A stretch of DNA of 64,000 bases from Mucilaginibacter daejeonensis (lineage in GTDB: Bacteria > Bacteroidota > Bacteroidia > Sphingobacteriales > Sphingobacteriaceae): the NCBI RefSeq assembly GCF_020783335.1, contig NZ_CP086068.1, positions 2,666,001-2,730,000 on the forward strand. The letters run 5' to 3'. Below are positions 33,571 through 42,177 of the stretch, in pieces. Under the pieces are notes generated by a model that was given only the letters and a program-made list of their open reading frames with translations, made no database searches and had not been told where the DNA came from. Each line of letters begins with the position of its first letter. The stretch's first letter is position 1. The position numbers were made by a program, and so were the translations under genes.

Positions 33571-35853
33571 TTGGATTACTTAAAGGGATTGAATCCGCAG
33601 CAGCGGGCAGCGGCCGAACAAACAGAAGGTCCGGTGATGATCATTGCCGGTGCCGGATCAGGCAAAACGCGCGTGATCACTTACCGCGTGGCGCACTTGA
33701 TACACAAGGGTGTTGATCCCTTCAACATATTGGTACTTACTTTTACCAACAAGGCCGCAAAGGAGATGCGCGAGCGTATTAGTAACGTAGTGGGTACAGA
33801 GGCCAAGAATATATGGATGGGAACCTTCCACTCCGTATTTGCCAAGATATTGCGCGTAGAGGCCAGCAAGCTGGGCTACCCAAGCAACTTCACCATATAC
33901 GATACCGACGATAGTAAGAGCGTTTTGCGTGCGGTGCTCAAGGAAATGAACCTTGATGACAAGCTTTATGCGCCAAATTATGTTTACAACCGTATATCGG
34001 CCGCCAAGAACAACCTTGTATCGTGGAACGAGTATCAGCAAAATGAGCAGATCCAGGCCGACGACCATTCCAATGGCCGCGGGCATTTAGGCAAAGTGTA
34101 TGAAAATTATGCTAACCGCTGCTTCAGGGCCGGAGCCATGGACTTCGATGATCTTTTGTTCCAGACCAACCGCCTGCTAAAAGAACATACGGACGTACTG
34201 TACAAGTACCAGAACAAATTCAAATACTTGATGGTGGATGAGTATCAGGATACCAACTTTTCGCAGTACCTGATAGTGAAGAAACTGGCCGCTATCAATG
34301 AGAACTTATGCGTGGTGGGCGATGATGCGCAGAGTATCTACGCGTTCCGTGGGGCCAACATACAGAACATCCTCAACTTTGAAAAGGATTACCCTGATCT
34401 GAAGGTGTATAAGTTAGAGCAGAACTATCGTTCGACGCAGAACATCGTTAACGTGGCTAACAGCATCATCGCTAATAATAAGGAACAGCTCAAAAAGAAC
34501 GTCTTTTCAGAAAAGGACCACGGCGATAAGATCAAAGTGACCCGCGCCTACAGTGATAACGAAGAAGGAAAGACGGTGGCTGAGGCCATTATGCAGGAGC
34601 GTGCGACCAAAGGTTTAAAATGGCACGACTTCGCTATTTTGTATCGGACCAATGCTCAGTCAAGGTCTATGGAGGAAGGTTTGCGTAAGCTGAACATTCC
34701 TTATAAGATCTATGGCGGCCTATCCTTTTATCAACGTAAAGAGATCAAAGACCTGATCGCCTATTTCAGGCTTACCTTCAACCCTAATGATGAAGAGGCA
34801 TTGAAGCGTGTGATCAACTATCCTAAACGCGGCATAGGTGACACTTCGGTGGACCGGATCATTTTAACTGCCGGACAGAACGGGATCACGCCTTGGGAGG
34901 TGATCGTTGAGCCATCAAAATATCTCGACGGACGTACATCGGCCAACATCGGTGTATTCTCGACCATGATACAAAGCTTTCAGGTGGTTACCCAAACTAT
35001 GTCGGCCTATGACGCCGCCTTGCACATCGCTCAGCACTCGGGTGTATTGAAAGATCTTTATGAAGATAAATCGGTAGAGGGATTGAACCGCTATGAGAAC
35101 ATCCAGGAGCTACTGAACGGTATCAAGGAATTCTCGGAACGAGAGGACATCGAGCAGCGTACACTGGACGTTTTCATGCAAGACGTGGCCTTGCTCACCA
35201 ATGATGACAACGACAAGAACCCTAACGCGGATACCGTTTCGCTCATGACCATCCACTCCTCTAAAGGACTGGAGTTCGGCAATGTATTCGTGGTGGGCTT
35301 AGAGGAGAACCTATTTCCGTCACAAATGTCGCTCAACTCGCGCAGCGACCTGGAAGAAGAACGCCGTTTGTTCTACGTAGCTGTCACACGGGCCGAGAAC
35401 AAATTGACCATCAGTTATGCTACGTCGCGTTTCAAATTTGGTACGCTGATCAATTGCGAGCCGAGCCGCTTTTTAGATGAGATAGACCCTCAGTACCTCG
35501 AGCTCGACTTCAAAGCTAAGCCGCAGAATGATAACCCGTTCTTTGAAGAGCGCAAATCTGCCTGGAGCCGCAATGCTAATCCCAACTCCGATACCTTTGC
35601 TAAACCCAAGCCGGCCCCTACCGTTAAGACCACATCATTATTGGCCAAAGCCCACGTACCCTCAGCAGGCTTTGCCCCTACTGATACCTCGAACCTGCAG
35701 GTGGGTATGGAAGTAGAGCATGAGCGTTTTGGCTATGGCAAAGTGATCAATCTGGAAGGGAACAAGCCAGATGTTAAGGCGACGATATTTTTTAAAGAGA
35801 TCGGGCAAAAACAACTATTGTTAAAATTTGCCAAGTTAAGGGTGATACAATAA
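33571..35853 (+). CDS. UvrD/PcrA-type DNA helicase
   Basis: Superfamily 1A 3'-5' helicase for repair and replication-fork upkeep, 760 residues. Motifs in order: Q-motif LNPQQRAAAEQ, Walker A AGAGSGKTRVITYRV, motif Ia TFTNKAAKEM, motif II VDEYQDTN, motif III VGDDAQSIYAFRGA, motif IV QNYRSTQNI, motif V TIHSSKGLEF, motif VI VAVTRAENKL. The C-terminal segment GMEVEHERFGYGKVINLEG is the PcrA-type tudor-like domain that binds RNA polymerase. The start is TTG 33571 (LDYLKGLNPQQRAA). Whether it should be called uvrD or pcrA cannot be decided here. Confidence 0.96.
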   Translation: MDYLKGLNPQQRAAAEQTEGPVMIIAGAGSGKTRVITYRVAHLIHKGVDPFNILVLTFTNKAAKEMRERISNVVGTEAKNIWMGTFHSVFAKILRVEASKLGYPSNFTIYDTDDSKSVLRAVLKEMNLDDKLYAPNYVYNRISAAKNNLVSWNEYQQNEQIQADDHSNGRGHLGKVYENYANRCFRAGAMDFDDLLFQTNRLLKEHTDVLYKYQNKFKYLMVDEYQDTNFSQYLIVKKLAAINENLCVVGDDAQSIYAFRGANIQNILNFEKDYPDLKVYKLEQNYRSTQNIVNVANSIIANNKEQLKKNVFSEKDHGDKIKVTRAYSDNEEGKTVAEAIMQERATKGLKWHDFAILYRTNAQSRSMEEGLRKLNIPYKIYGGLSFYQRKEIKDLIAYFRLTFNPNDEEALKRVINYPKRGIGDTSVDRIILTAGQNGITPWEVIVEPSKYLDGRTSANIGVFSTMIQSFQVVTQTMSAYDAALHIAQHSGVLKDLYEDKSVEGLNRYENIQELLNGIKEFSEREDIEQRTLDVFMQDVALLTNDDNDKNPNADTVSLMTIHSSKGLEFGNVFVVGLEENLFPSQMSLNSRSDLEEERRLFYVAVTRAENKLTISYATSRFKFGTLINCEPSRFLDEIDPQYLELDFKAKPQNDNPFFEERKSAWSRNANPNSDTFAKPKPAPTVKTTSLLAKAHVPSAGFAPTDTSNLQVGMEVEHERFGYGKVINLEGNKPDVKATIFFKEIGQKQLLLKFAKLRVIQ

Positions 35854-35871
35854 CCTTTAGTACATATTATT

Positions 35872-35908
35872 AAGGCATCGCTTACACAAAGCGGTGCCTT
35901 TTTGTTTT
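35872..35908 (+). terminator. Terminator of the UvrD gene
   Basis: AAGGCATCGCTT (35872-35883) pairs with AAGCGGTGCCTT (35889-35900) with one G-U pair and loop ACACA, followed by TTTGTTTTT. Confidence 0.92.
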
Positions 35909-36174
35909 TAGATAAGCGGATTAAGGGTGTTGGGATCTTAGCGATATAAATATGTCGACATATCATAATACGATAATAGTTTTCTATAATACCCCAATGT
36001 GTGTAAATTATTAACACATTGTTACCCATTTTCCGGGGAATAATTTCAACACCTTAACCACGATTATAGTAAGAATTAACTATACGGCACAGCAAATGCA
36101 CTTTTTAAGTTATGGCATATGCTTTGAATCATGGAGTTACACCCTTTGCCCTAATTGGTGATAAACAACTTTTT
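35909..36174. other. AT-rich intergenic stretch ahead of the XRE regulator
   Basis: The stretch between the UvrD terminator and the preferred start of the XRE gene is AT-rich. I see no exact TAnnTTTG box, only near matches at 36116-36125 and 36136-36147, and no RNA gene. Confidence 0.4.
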
Positions 36175-36543
36175 ATGAGCCCTATAATTAACAACAAAGC
36201 AGTAAATTCAGTTGGCAACAACATTCGTACTCTTCGCCATCAACGTGGTTGGAGCCAGGAGGATGTAGCTAACAGATTGGGGATATCTATCCCTGCATTT
36301 TCAAAGATCGAGACCGGCATCACCGATGTTAACTTGTCTCGATTAGAACAGATCGCCAATATCTATGATATCACGGTCGTACAATTACTTGGTTTAGGTT
36401 TGACCGAGACCGAGAAACAATACTCGAGCATGAACGCCGCTCAAAAGAAACTGACTGACCGTGAGGCCGAGATCGCCGAACTGCAACGTAAGGTCATCGA
36501 GCTTTACGAAGAACTGCACAACAAGAAAGCCGTTGCCATGTAA
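36175..36543 (+). CDS. XRE-family transcriptional regulator with coiled-coil tail
   Basis: 122 residues. The HTH_3 domain covers about residues 13-72 (VGNNIRTLRHQRGWSQEDVA, then LGISIPAFSKIETGITDVNL, then LEQIANIYDITVVQLLGLG). The C-terminal 40 residues are a heptad-like helix (AAQKKLTDREAEIAELQRKV and following) likely used for dimerisation. The start is ATG 36175 (MSPIINNKAV); an in-frame ATG at 36112 would add 21 residues without similarity to the family. A large inverted repeat downstream at 36626-36689 is a possible operator or terminator. Target genes are unknown. Confidence 0.88.
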   Translation: MSPIINNKAVNSVGNNIRTLRHQRGWSQEDVANRLGISIPAFSKIETGITDVNLSRLEQIANIYDITVVQLLGLGLTETEKQYSSMNAAQKKLTDREAEIAELQRKVIELYEELHNKKAVAM

Positions 36544-36625
36544 GTAAGCCGGAGGGTGTACTAACCCTGTCGACTTTTACTTACACCTTTAATTTCAGAT
36601 CCCTCACATTTACCGCTTTATAACC

Positions 36626-36689
36626 TTTACCGCAAAACTGATCAAACCACGAGTTAATATCGTTTACCATTGATCAATTTTGCGGTAAA
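36626..36689. repeat. 20-bp inverted repeat downstream of the XRE gene
   Basis: TTTACCGCAAAACTGATCAA (36626-36645) and TTGATCAATTTTGCGGTAAA (36670-36689) are inverted copies with one mismatch and a 24-base loop. TTTACCGC occurs again just upstream at 36609-36616. The right arm is followed by T-rich sequence, so it could be a weak terminator as well as a protein site. Confidence 0.75.
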
Positions 36690-36761
36690 TTTCAATTTTA
36701 TCATCCCTACACGCTGTTTTGGAGTAATAATTGTACCCTTCGTATCAACTATATAATTGAT

Positions 36762-37061
36762 ATGACAAATTACCTGTTATCCATATCTGCGAACAGTACG
36801 GTCAAAAAAGGAACGATACATGATCCTGATACCAAACTTAAGGTAGCGGTAGTTGACCTGTTAAGATCAAAGTTCAAGCCCAGTAAAGGCGAATTAAGTT
36901 TTTACGTCACTGCAGGCAAAGAGACACTTGCCTTCGAGACCCAAGGCTATAGCAAACACCGCAAATTGCTGGTTTTGCAAATGGTAGCCTGGTATTGCGT
37001 TTATTTAGGCCTGTTGGAAGCACAGATACATTCCTCGTTGCCAATGCTTAAATTAGCTTAA
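36762..37061 (+). CDS. Small hypothetical protein, 99 residues
   Basis: I do not recognise it. The first 60 residues look like alternating strands (MTNYLLSISANSTVKKGTIH, GELSFYVTAGKETLAFETQG), followed by a hydrophobic helix (KLLVLQMVAWYCVYLGLLEA) that could be a membrane or buried helix. There is no signal peptide. It ends 15 bases before the convergent TPR sensor gene. A predicted promoter cannot be placed with confidence. Confidence 0.55.
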   Translation: MTNYLLSISANSTVKKGTIHDPDTKLKVAVVDLLRSKFKPSKGELSFYVTAGKETLAFETQGYSKHRKLLVLQMVAWYCVYLGLLEAQIHSSLPMLKLA

Positions 37062-37076
37062 GCGATAATTTGCTGA

Positions 37077-38519
37077 TCAAAGCCCTGCGCGATCCGGGTT
37101 ATGCAGCATATCGCTCATGTCTATGATATTGTCATCTATCTCCGACACACATTTGATCATCATCTGTATACATTCTTCCTGACTCACTAATCCTTCCCTT
37201 TCCAAATTCATGAGGCCTTTCAAGGTCGCTATTGGTCCCCTGATTTGGTGCGACAAGTGCGATGAATATTCGGCCAGCTTTTTATTCTTTAATTGAAGAT
37301 CTAGCGTACGCTCATCAATGATCTCTTCCAAGTGATGGTTAATGCGGTCAAGGTTATCTTTCTGCGTTGAGATCTCGGCGTTAAGCAATTTTAGCTTCCG
37401 GTTGGTGGCAATGTTCCGTTTAACGTTATTAGTGAGCAATACTACCACCACAATAAGCAATGCCGCCAAAATGATACTGCCCACTGCAATGCTGATCTGA
37501 TAACGGCGCTGCTCCTTCATTTGCTTGTTCTGCTGTTCCAGCATTTCCTGTTTATACCGAGCCTGGAACAAGCTTAGGGCTGCAGAGCTACGAGAACTAT
37601 ATTGTATGCTGTCTTGTCGATGAATAGCTTGCAAGTAAGTAAGCGCCTTCTCAAAGTTCTTACGCTTCAATTCCAGCATGTATGATTTAACATCAAATAA
37701 GCGAAGCAGCTTATCATTCTTCGACAATACAGCGTAAGCCTTGCCTTCCTGCAGGCACTTCTCGGCATTGACGTGGTCGTTAAGTGCGATATAAAGTTCG
37801 GCAAGTGAAACATCTATCTGAGCGATCGGAAGGTTAAGATCAAGGCTTTTTGCCGATTCTAGAGCTTCAAATAAGTACTGCCTCGATCGGTCATAATTAC
37901 CGATAGTAAAATTGATAACACCCAGATTCTGTAGCAAGGTGACCTTGAGTTCCTGGTTACCTTGTTTGCTGATAATATCATAAGCCTTCTGGTAATGAGC
38001 CATCGACTTATTGAAGTTCGAATGCAACTGGTAAACGTTCCCGTAATTAAGATAGATAGATGCCAGGATATCGTCATTGTTAAGCCCCTTACTATTATAG
38101 AGGTCCATGGCATCATGTAAATATTCAAGACACTTATCGTGGTCGATCTCTAAATATAAACTGCTAATATTTAAGTATATTCTTACTTCACCTATACTAT
38201 TTTTGGCTAGTTGGTAATTACTTAAAGCATTAAAGTAGTTCTCGATGGCCTTTTCGTTACGTCCGAGATAACGCTCACCTAAACCTTTGATGCGATAAGC
38301 ATCAGCTATAAGCTTATGCTGTTGTAATTTTTTGGCAAGGGTAATAGCTTTATCTGCGTAACGTATGGTCTGGCTGGCATCTGAAAGCCTGACATCAAAG
38401 CCTTTCGCAATGTAATTGAGTACGGAAGTTGAATCCTGCTTTTCCTCAAAAGCCCTGTAGTACGCTGAAAGGCGAATAACAGAAAGCATTAAACACACGA
38501 AAACGAGGATCTTCTTCAT
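37077..38519 (-). CDS. Secreted-start TPR sensor with DHp helix but no ATPase domain
   Basis: 480 residues. Signal peptide at 1-20 (MKKILVFVCLMLSVIRLSAY). About six to seven TPR units span residues 30-320 in the periplasm. A membrane helix lies near 343-363 (IAVGSIILAALLIVVVVLLT), then a coiled coil, and the H-box SSHLSHQIRGPIATLKGLM with His424. The frame stops at residue 480 after the second DHp helix. No HATPase_c domain follows and the adjacent gene is convergent, 15 bases away. The layout matches Bacteroidota TPR histidine kinases except for the missing catalytic domain. It is divergent from a tiny lipoprotein gene. The ATG at 38519 is chosen for the signal peptide. Confidence 0.87.
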   Translation of the reverse strand: MKKILVFVCLMLSVIRLSAYYRAFEEKQDSTSVLNYIAKGFDVRLSDASQTIRYADKAITLAKKLQQHKLIADAYRIKGLGERYLGRNEKAIENYFNALSNYQLAKNSIGEVRIYLNISSLYLEIDHDKCLEYLHDAMDLYNSKGLNNDDILASIYLNYGNVYQLHSNFNKSMAHYQKAYDIISKQGNQELKVTLLQNLGVINFTIGNYDRSRQYLFEALESAKSLDLNLPIAQIDVSLAELYIALNDHVNAEKCLQEGKAYAVLSKNDKLLRLFDVKSYMLELKRKNFEKALTYLQAIHRQDSIQYSSRSSAALSLFQARYKQEMLEQQNKQMKEQRRYQISIAVGSIILAALLIVVVVLLTNNVKRNIATNRKLKLLNAEISTQKDNLDRINHHLEEIIDERTLDLQLKNKKLAEYSSHLSHQIRGPIATLKGLMNLEREGLVSQEECIQMMIKCVSEIDDNIIDMSDMLHNPDRAGL

Positions 38520-38598
38520 TAGGGGTTTTACGATCACAGACGTCTAATGTTATAAAGATAGCAGATCGGCTGCCATAAGAGATTATTTTTTATTTTTT

Positions 38599-38629
38599 TT
38601 TGACGGGATAAAAACTTCTTTTACATTTG
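38599..38629 (+). promoter_or_regulatory. Consensus Bacteroidota promoter of the small lipoprotein gene
   Basis: TTTG (38599-38602) and TACATTTG (38622-38629) are separated by 19 bases, the standard -33/-7 arrangement. It is the best promoter match in the window; a 40-odd-base leader precedes the ATG at 38678. Confidence 0.75.
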
Positions 38630-38677
38630 TATTGTTACTTTATATAAAACACATAAACACTTATATAAGATTTAATT

Positions 38678-38881
38678 ATGAAAAAGATATTATACATAGC
38701 CGCCTTCATTTTATCTACAGGCGTTTTAAGCTCTTGCAGCAAGGAGAACGCCGTTGCGCCAACAAGCGTTACCAAAACATTAGCTACTACTGAAGAAGAA
38801 GATACCTTGGAGCCTGACGGCGGCCAATTAGGCACAGGTGATGGTGGTGTTGATCGTCCGCCGGTTAAAAAGCCTAAATAA
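38678..38881 (+). CDS. Small lipoprotein
   Basis: 67 residues. The lipoprotein signal is MKKILYIAAFILSTGVLSSC, with the lipobox Cys at residue 20. The mature part is about 47 residues, acidic then Gly/Pro/Lys-rich (EEEDTLEPDGGQLGTGDGG, then PPVKKPK), with no fold evident. It has a consensus promoter and a strong terminator, so it is well supported as a stand-alone, well-expressed gene. It is divergent from the TPR sensor. Function unknown. Confidence 0.85.
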   Translation: MKKILYIAAFILSTGVLSSCSKENAVAPTSVTKTLATTEEEDTLEPDGGQLGTGDGGVDRPPVKKPK

Positions 38882-38930
38882 ATAATTGATCACTGGAGAC
38901 GCATTCAGGTCGGTCAAATGATCCGACATC

Positions 38931-38966
38931 AAGGTCCGTGTATATCACATACACGGACCTTTTCAA
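38931..38966 (+). terminator. Terminator of the small lipoprotein gene
   Basis: Perfect 13-bp stem AAGGTCCGTGTAT (38931-38943) with ATACACGGACCTT (38949-38961), loop ATCAC, then TTTTC. Confidence 0.9.
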
Positions 38967-39029
38967 TTGTAAGCAAATAAGCGATGATCAATATTTATTG
39001 ATCTATATTTGCTGCCTTGACCAAGTACT

Positions 39030-40397
39030 ATGGAAACTATTAAGCAATACATTGATGCGAATAAGCAACGCCTGCTCGACGAGTTGTTCGAGTTGCTGCG
39101 TTTTCCGTCGGTCAGTGCCGACCCTAAATACAAAGGCGACGTATTGAACGCTGCCGACTATGTGGCCAGTAAACTGCGCGACGCAGGCGCCGATAATGTT
39201 GAAGTTTGCCAAACCGTAGGCTACCCGATCGTGTACGGCGAAAAGATCGTTGATCCATCTAAGCCTACCGTTCTGGTGTATGGCCATTATGACGTTCAGC
39301 CACCTGACCCCCTTGAGCTATGGGAAACCCCTCCGTTCGAGCCGACGGTAAGAGACGGTAAGATATACGCACGCGGCGCTTGTGATGATAAGGGTCAGTT
39401 CTATATGCATGTGAAGGCTTTTGAGTTGATGATGAACACTGATACGTTACCTTGCAACATAAAGTTCATGATCGAGGGCGAAGAAGAGGTAGGTTCGAAC
39501 AATCTCGGGATCTTTGTTAAAGCCAATAAAGAACGTCTTAAAGCTGATGTAGTACTCATTTCTGACACTTCGATGCTGAGCATGGAGACGCCATCATTAG
39601 AGACCGGCCTGCGTGGGCTATCTTATCTGGAAGTGGAAGTAGTAGGACCTAATCGTGACCTGCACTCAGGCGTTTACGGTGGAGCGGTGGCTAACCCGGC
39701 TACTATACTGGCCAAAATGATCGCTTCGTTGCATGACGAGAACAACCATATTTCCATACCTGGCTTTTATGACGACGTGATCGAACTGACCGATGCAGAA
39801 AAAGATGCTTTGAACGCCGCACCTTATAGCGAGGATGAATACAAAAAAGACCTGGGTATAGAAGAAGTTTGGGGCGAGAAAGGCTATTCGACCTTTGAGC
39901 GTACTGGAACCCGTCCTACTTTAGAGGTGAACGGAATATGGAGCGGCTACATCGGCGAAGGCGCCAAGACCGTATTACCATCAAAAGCCAATGCCAAAAT
40001 TTCGATGCGTTTGGTACCTAATCAGGGCTCTGACAAGATCACCCGACTGTTCACCGAGCATTTTGAGCGCATAGCTCCGCCTTATGTTAAGGTGAAAGTG
40101 ACGCCTCACCACGGTGGTGAGCCGGTGGTAACCCCTACCGATAGCGTGGCTTACCGTGCAGCACAGCAAGCGATAACCGAATCGTTCGGTGTAGAGCCTA
40201 TCCCAACACGTGGCGGTGGCAGTATCCCTATCGTGGCCTTGTTCGAGGCTGAGTTGGGCATCAAGACCGTGTTAATGGGATTTGGTTTGGATAGCGATGC
40301 GCTGCACTCACCGAACGAGAAATACGATATATTCAACTACTATAAAGGCATCGAGACCATTCCGTTATTCTACAAGCACTTTGCTGCTTTGAGTTAA
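39030..40397 (+). CDS. M20-family dipeptidase/carboxypeptidase
   Basis: 455-residue metallopeptidase of the M20 (ArgE/DapE/CPG2/carnosinase-like) group. Zinc ligands and catalytic residues are visible: the His-x-Asp in VYGHYDVQPPD, the bridging Asp in ARGACDDKGQ, the general-base Glu in FMIEGEEEVGS, and a further ligand Asp in LISDTSML. The dimerisation or lid insert carries RDLHSGVYGGAVANP. The form is the cytosolic nonspecific dipeptidase type. The -7 box TATATTTG at 39004-39011 lies 18 bases ahead of the ATG. Confidence 0.94.
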   Translation: METIKQYIDANKQRLLDELFELLRFPSVSADPKYKGDVLNAADYVASKLRDAGADNVEVCQTVGYPIVYGEKIVDPSKPTVLVYGHYDVQPPDPLELWETPPFEPTVRDGKIYARGACDDKGQFYMHVKAFELMMNTDTLPCNIKFMIEGEEEVGSNNLGIFVKANKERLKADVVLISDTSMLSMETPSLETGLRGLSYLEVEVVGPNRDLHSGVYGGAVANPATILAKMIASLHDENNHISIPGFYDDVIELTDAEKDALNAAPYSEDEYKKDLGIEEVWGEKGYSTFERTGTRPTLEVNGIWSGYIGEGAKTVLPSKANAKISMRLVPNQGSDKITRLFTEHFERIAPPYVKVKVTPHHGGEPVVTPTDSVAYRAAQQAITESFGVEPIPTRGGGSIPIVALFEAELGIKTVLMGFGLDSDALHSPNEKYDIFNYYKGIETIPLFYKHFAALS

Positions 40398-40416
40398 GAG
40401 TTATGTTGATAAGGAG

Positions 40417-40450
40417 AACGCCGGTAGCAAAACTACCGGCGTTTCTTATT
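40417..40450 (+). terminator. Terminator of the M20 peptidase gene
   Basis: Perfect 11-bp stem AACGCCGGTAG (40417-40427) with CTACCGGCGTT (40433-40443), loop CAAAA, then TCTTATT. Confidence 0.88.
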
Positions 40451-40481
40451 TTGAGGATATTCCTTGTAAATTGCCCCGCAT

Positions 40482-41831
40482 ATGATGCAGTGGGAAAAAC
40501 TCATTTCGGCCAAACGTTGGGGTATCGATAACCAGGATGATAAGGATACTGACAAAGCGCGTTCCCAATTCCAAAAGGACTATGACCGGCTGATCTTCTC
40601 CTCACCCTTCAGGCGATTGCAGAACAAGACGCAGGTATTCCCGCTGCCAGGCAGTGTGTTCGTTCACAACCGGCTGACCCATAGCTTAGAAGTGGCAAGT
40701 GTAGGCCGCTCTTTAGGCACCATGTTCTACAACGAACTTAAAAAACAAGACCCTGAATTAGATAAACGCCTACCGCTGATCAGCGAGGTTGGCAATATGG
40801 TAGCAGCAGCCTGCTTGGCTCACGACATGGGTAACCCCGCTTTCGGTCATTCGGGTGAATCTGCCCTATCCCGCTATTTTACCGATGGCGACGGAAAAGC
40901 GTACCGCTCGCTCCTGACCGATGATCAGTGGCAGGACCTCACTCATTTTGAAGGTAATGCCAATGCCTTCCGTCTACTCACGCATCCCTTTGCTGGCAAA
41001 GGTAATGGCGCTTTTGCGCTTACCTATACCACGCTGGCCTCCATTGTCAAATACCCATGCGCTTCTGTAGCAGGGCATGTAAAAGGTAACATCCACCAAA
41101 AGAAGTACGGCTTTTTTCAGTCGGAACAAGACACCTTTCAAGCGATAGCCAATGAGTTGCAACTGATCCGGGCCAATGATGAGCCATTGATCCACAAGCG
41201 CCACCCACTGGTTTACCTTGTGGAAGCGGCTGATGACATTTGCTACAACATCATTGACTTAGAAGACGCCCACCGGTTAAAGATCCTGTCGTATGAAAAG
41301 ATAAAAGAACTCCTCATGCCGATATGCAACAGCACCCGCATGGAAGCCTGGCTGGAGAGCGAGTTTGAAGATGAGGACGCCAAAGTAAGTATCCTTCGTG
41401 CCAAAGCGATCAATAACCTGATCGCCGCCTGTTCCACGATCTTCATGGATAATCAGGAAGACATATTGAAAGGCAATTTTAATTATGGCCTTACTGATGT
41501 TTTACCTGAGCCTTATGGTGAGGCCTGGAAGAGGATTGGTAAGATATCAGTAGAAAAAATATATAATTACGGCTCGGTGGTGCAGATCGAAGTGGCTGGT
41601 TACAAGGTGATGGCTGGTCTGCTGGAGGAGTTCATTCCTGCCGTGCTGGAGAACAATACACAGTATCACCAAAAATTGGTAAAGCTTATTCCTAAACAAT
41701 TCATCAGCAACAGTACCGACCTTTATACTAAGATCCAAAGCGTGTTGGATTTTGTTTCGGGCATGACGGACCTGTACGCCGTGGAGATGTATCGTAATAT
41801 TAAAGGGATATCATTCCCAGCCATACATTGA
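40482..41831 (+). CDS. dgt: Deoxyguanosinetriphosphate triphosphohydrolase (dGTPase)
   Basis: 449-residue HD-domain enzyme cleaving dGTP to deoxyguanosine and triphosphate. HD motifs: the His in HNRLTHSLEVASVGRSLG, the His-Asp pair in ACLAHDMGNPAFGHSGE, and the later Asp in VEAADDICYNIIDLEDAHRL. The N-terminal RSQFQKDYDRLIFSSPFRRL with QNKTQVFP is the family signature. Two adjacent ATGs (40482 and 40485) can serve as start. Ten bases separate its stop from the convergent Rieske gene. Confidence 0.95.
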   Translation: MMQWEKLISAKRWGIDNQDDKDTDKARSQFQKDYDRLIFSSPFRRLQNKTQVFPLPGSVFVHNRLTHSLEVASVGRSLGTMFYNELKKQDPELDKRLPLISEVGNMVAAACLAHDMGNPAFGHSGESALSRYFTDGDGKAYRSLLTDDQWQDLTHFEGNANAFRLLTHPFAGKGNGAFALTYTTLASIVKYPCASVAGHVKGNIHQKKYGFFQSEQDTFQAIANELQLIRANDEPLIHKRHPLVYLVEAADDICYNIIDLEDAHRLKILSYEKIKELLMPICNSTRMEAWLESEFEDEDAKVSILRAKAINNLIAACSTIFMDNQEDILKGNFNYGLTDVLPEPYGEAWKRIGKISVEKIYNYGSVVQIEVAGYKVMAGLLEEFIPAVLENNTQYHQKLVKLIPKQFISNSTDLYTKIQSVLDFVSGMTDLYAVEMYRNIKGISFPAIH

Positions 41832-41841
41832 TCAAGGAGGA

Positions 41842-42171
41842 TCATTTACCGAAAAGACGTTCTGTCAGAGACCTTACCTCTACGTACACTCCATCACTCC
41901 TTACCTCAGTAGCATAAGTGCGTACATAGTCGTTTTGGCCTGTTGCACCACGGCCGGTCGAAAGGTCATAACGATATCGATGGAAGGGACAGACCACATG
42001 ACTATTCTCGCACCAGCCCTGGCTCAGATCAGCGCCTGCATGCGGACAATCAGCCGCTAATGCGAACCATTGGCCATCGTGATACACCAGGCATATACTT
42101 TTACCGCCTGCGCTCACTCGCCACAAGCCAGATCCTTTTGTCGTAGTGTCGGCTACCTTGTACCACGCCAT
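41842..42171 (-). CDS. Rieske [2Fe-2S] protein, ferredoxin type
   Basis: 109 residues, a single Rieske domain. The cluster ligands are the CPH of ALAADCPHAGADL and the CPFH of VVCPFHRYRYD, with the usual spacing between them. There is no membrane anchor or signal, so it is a soluble electron carrier or a NirD/BphA3-like ferredoxin. It starts six bases after the stop of the lipoprotein gene upstream on the same strand. The redox partner is not in the window. Confidence 0.93.
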   Translation of the reverse strand: MAWYKVADTTTKGSGLWRVSAGGKSICLVYHDGQWFALAADCPHAGADLSQGWCENSHVVCPFHRYRYDLSTGRGATGQNDYVRTYATEVRSDGVYVEVRSLTERLFGK

Positions 42172-42177
42172 GATCAG

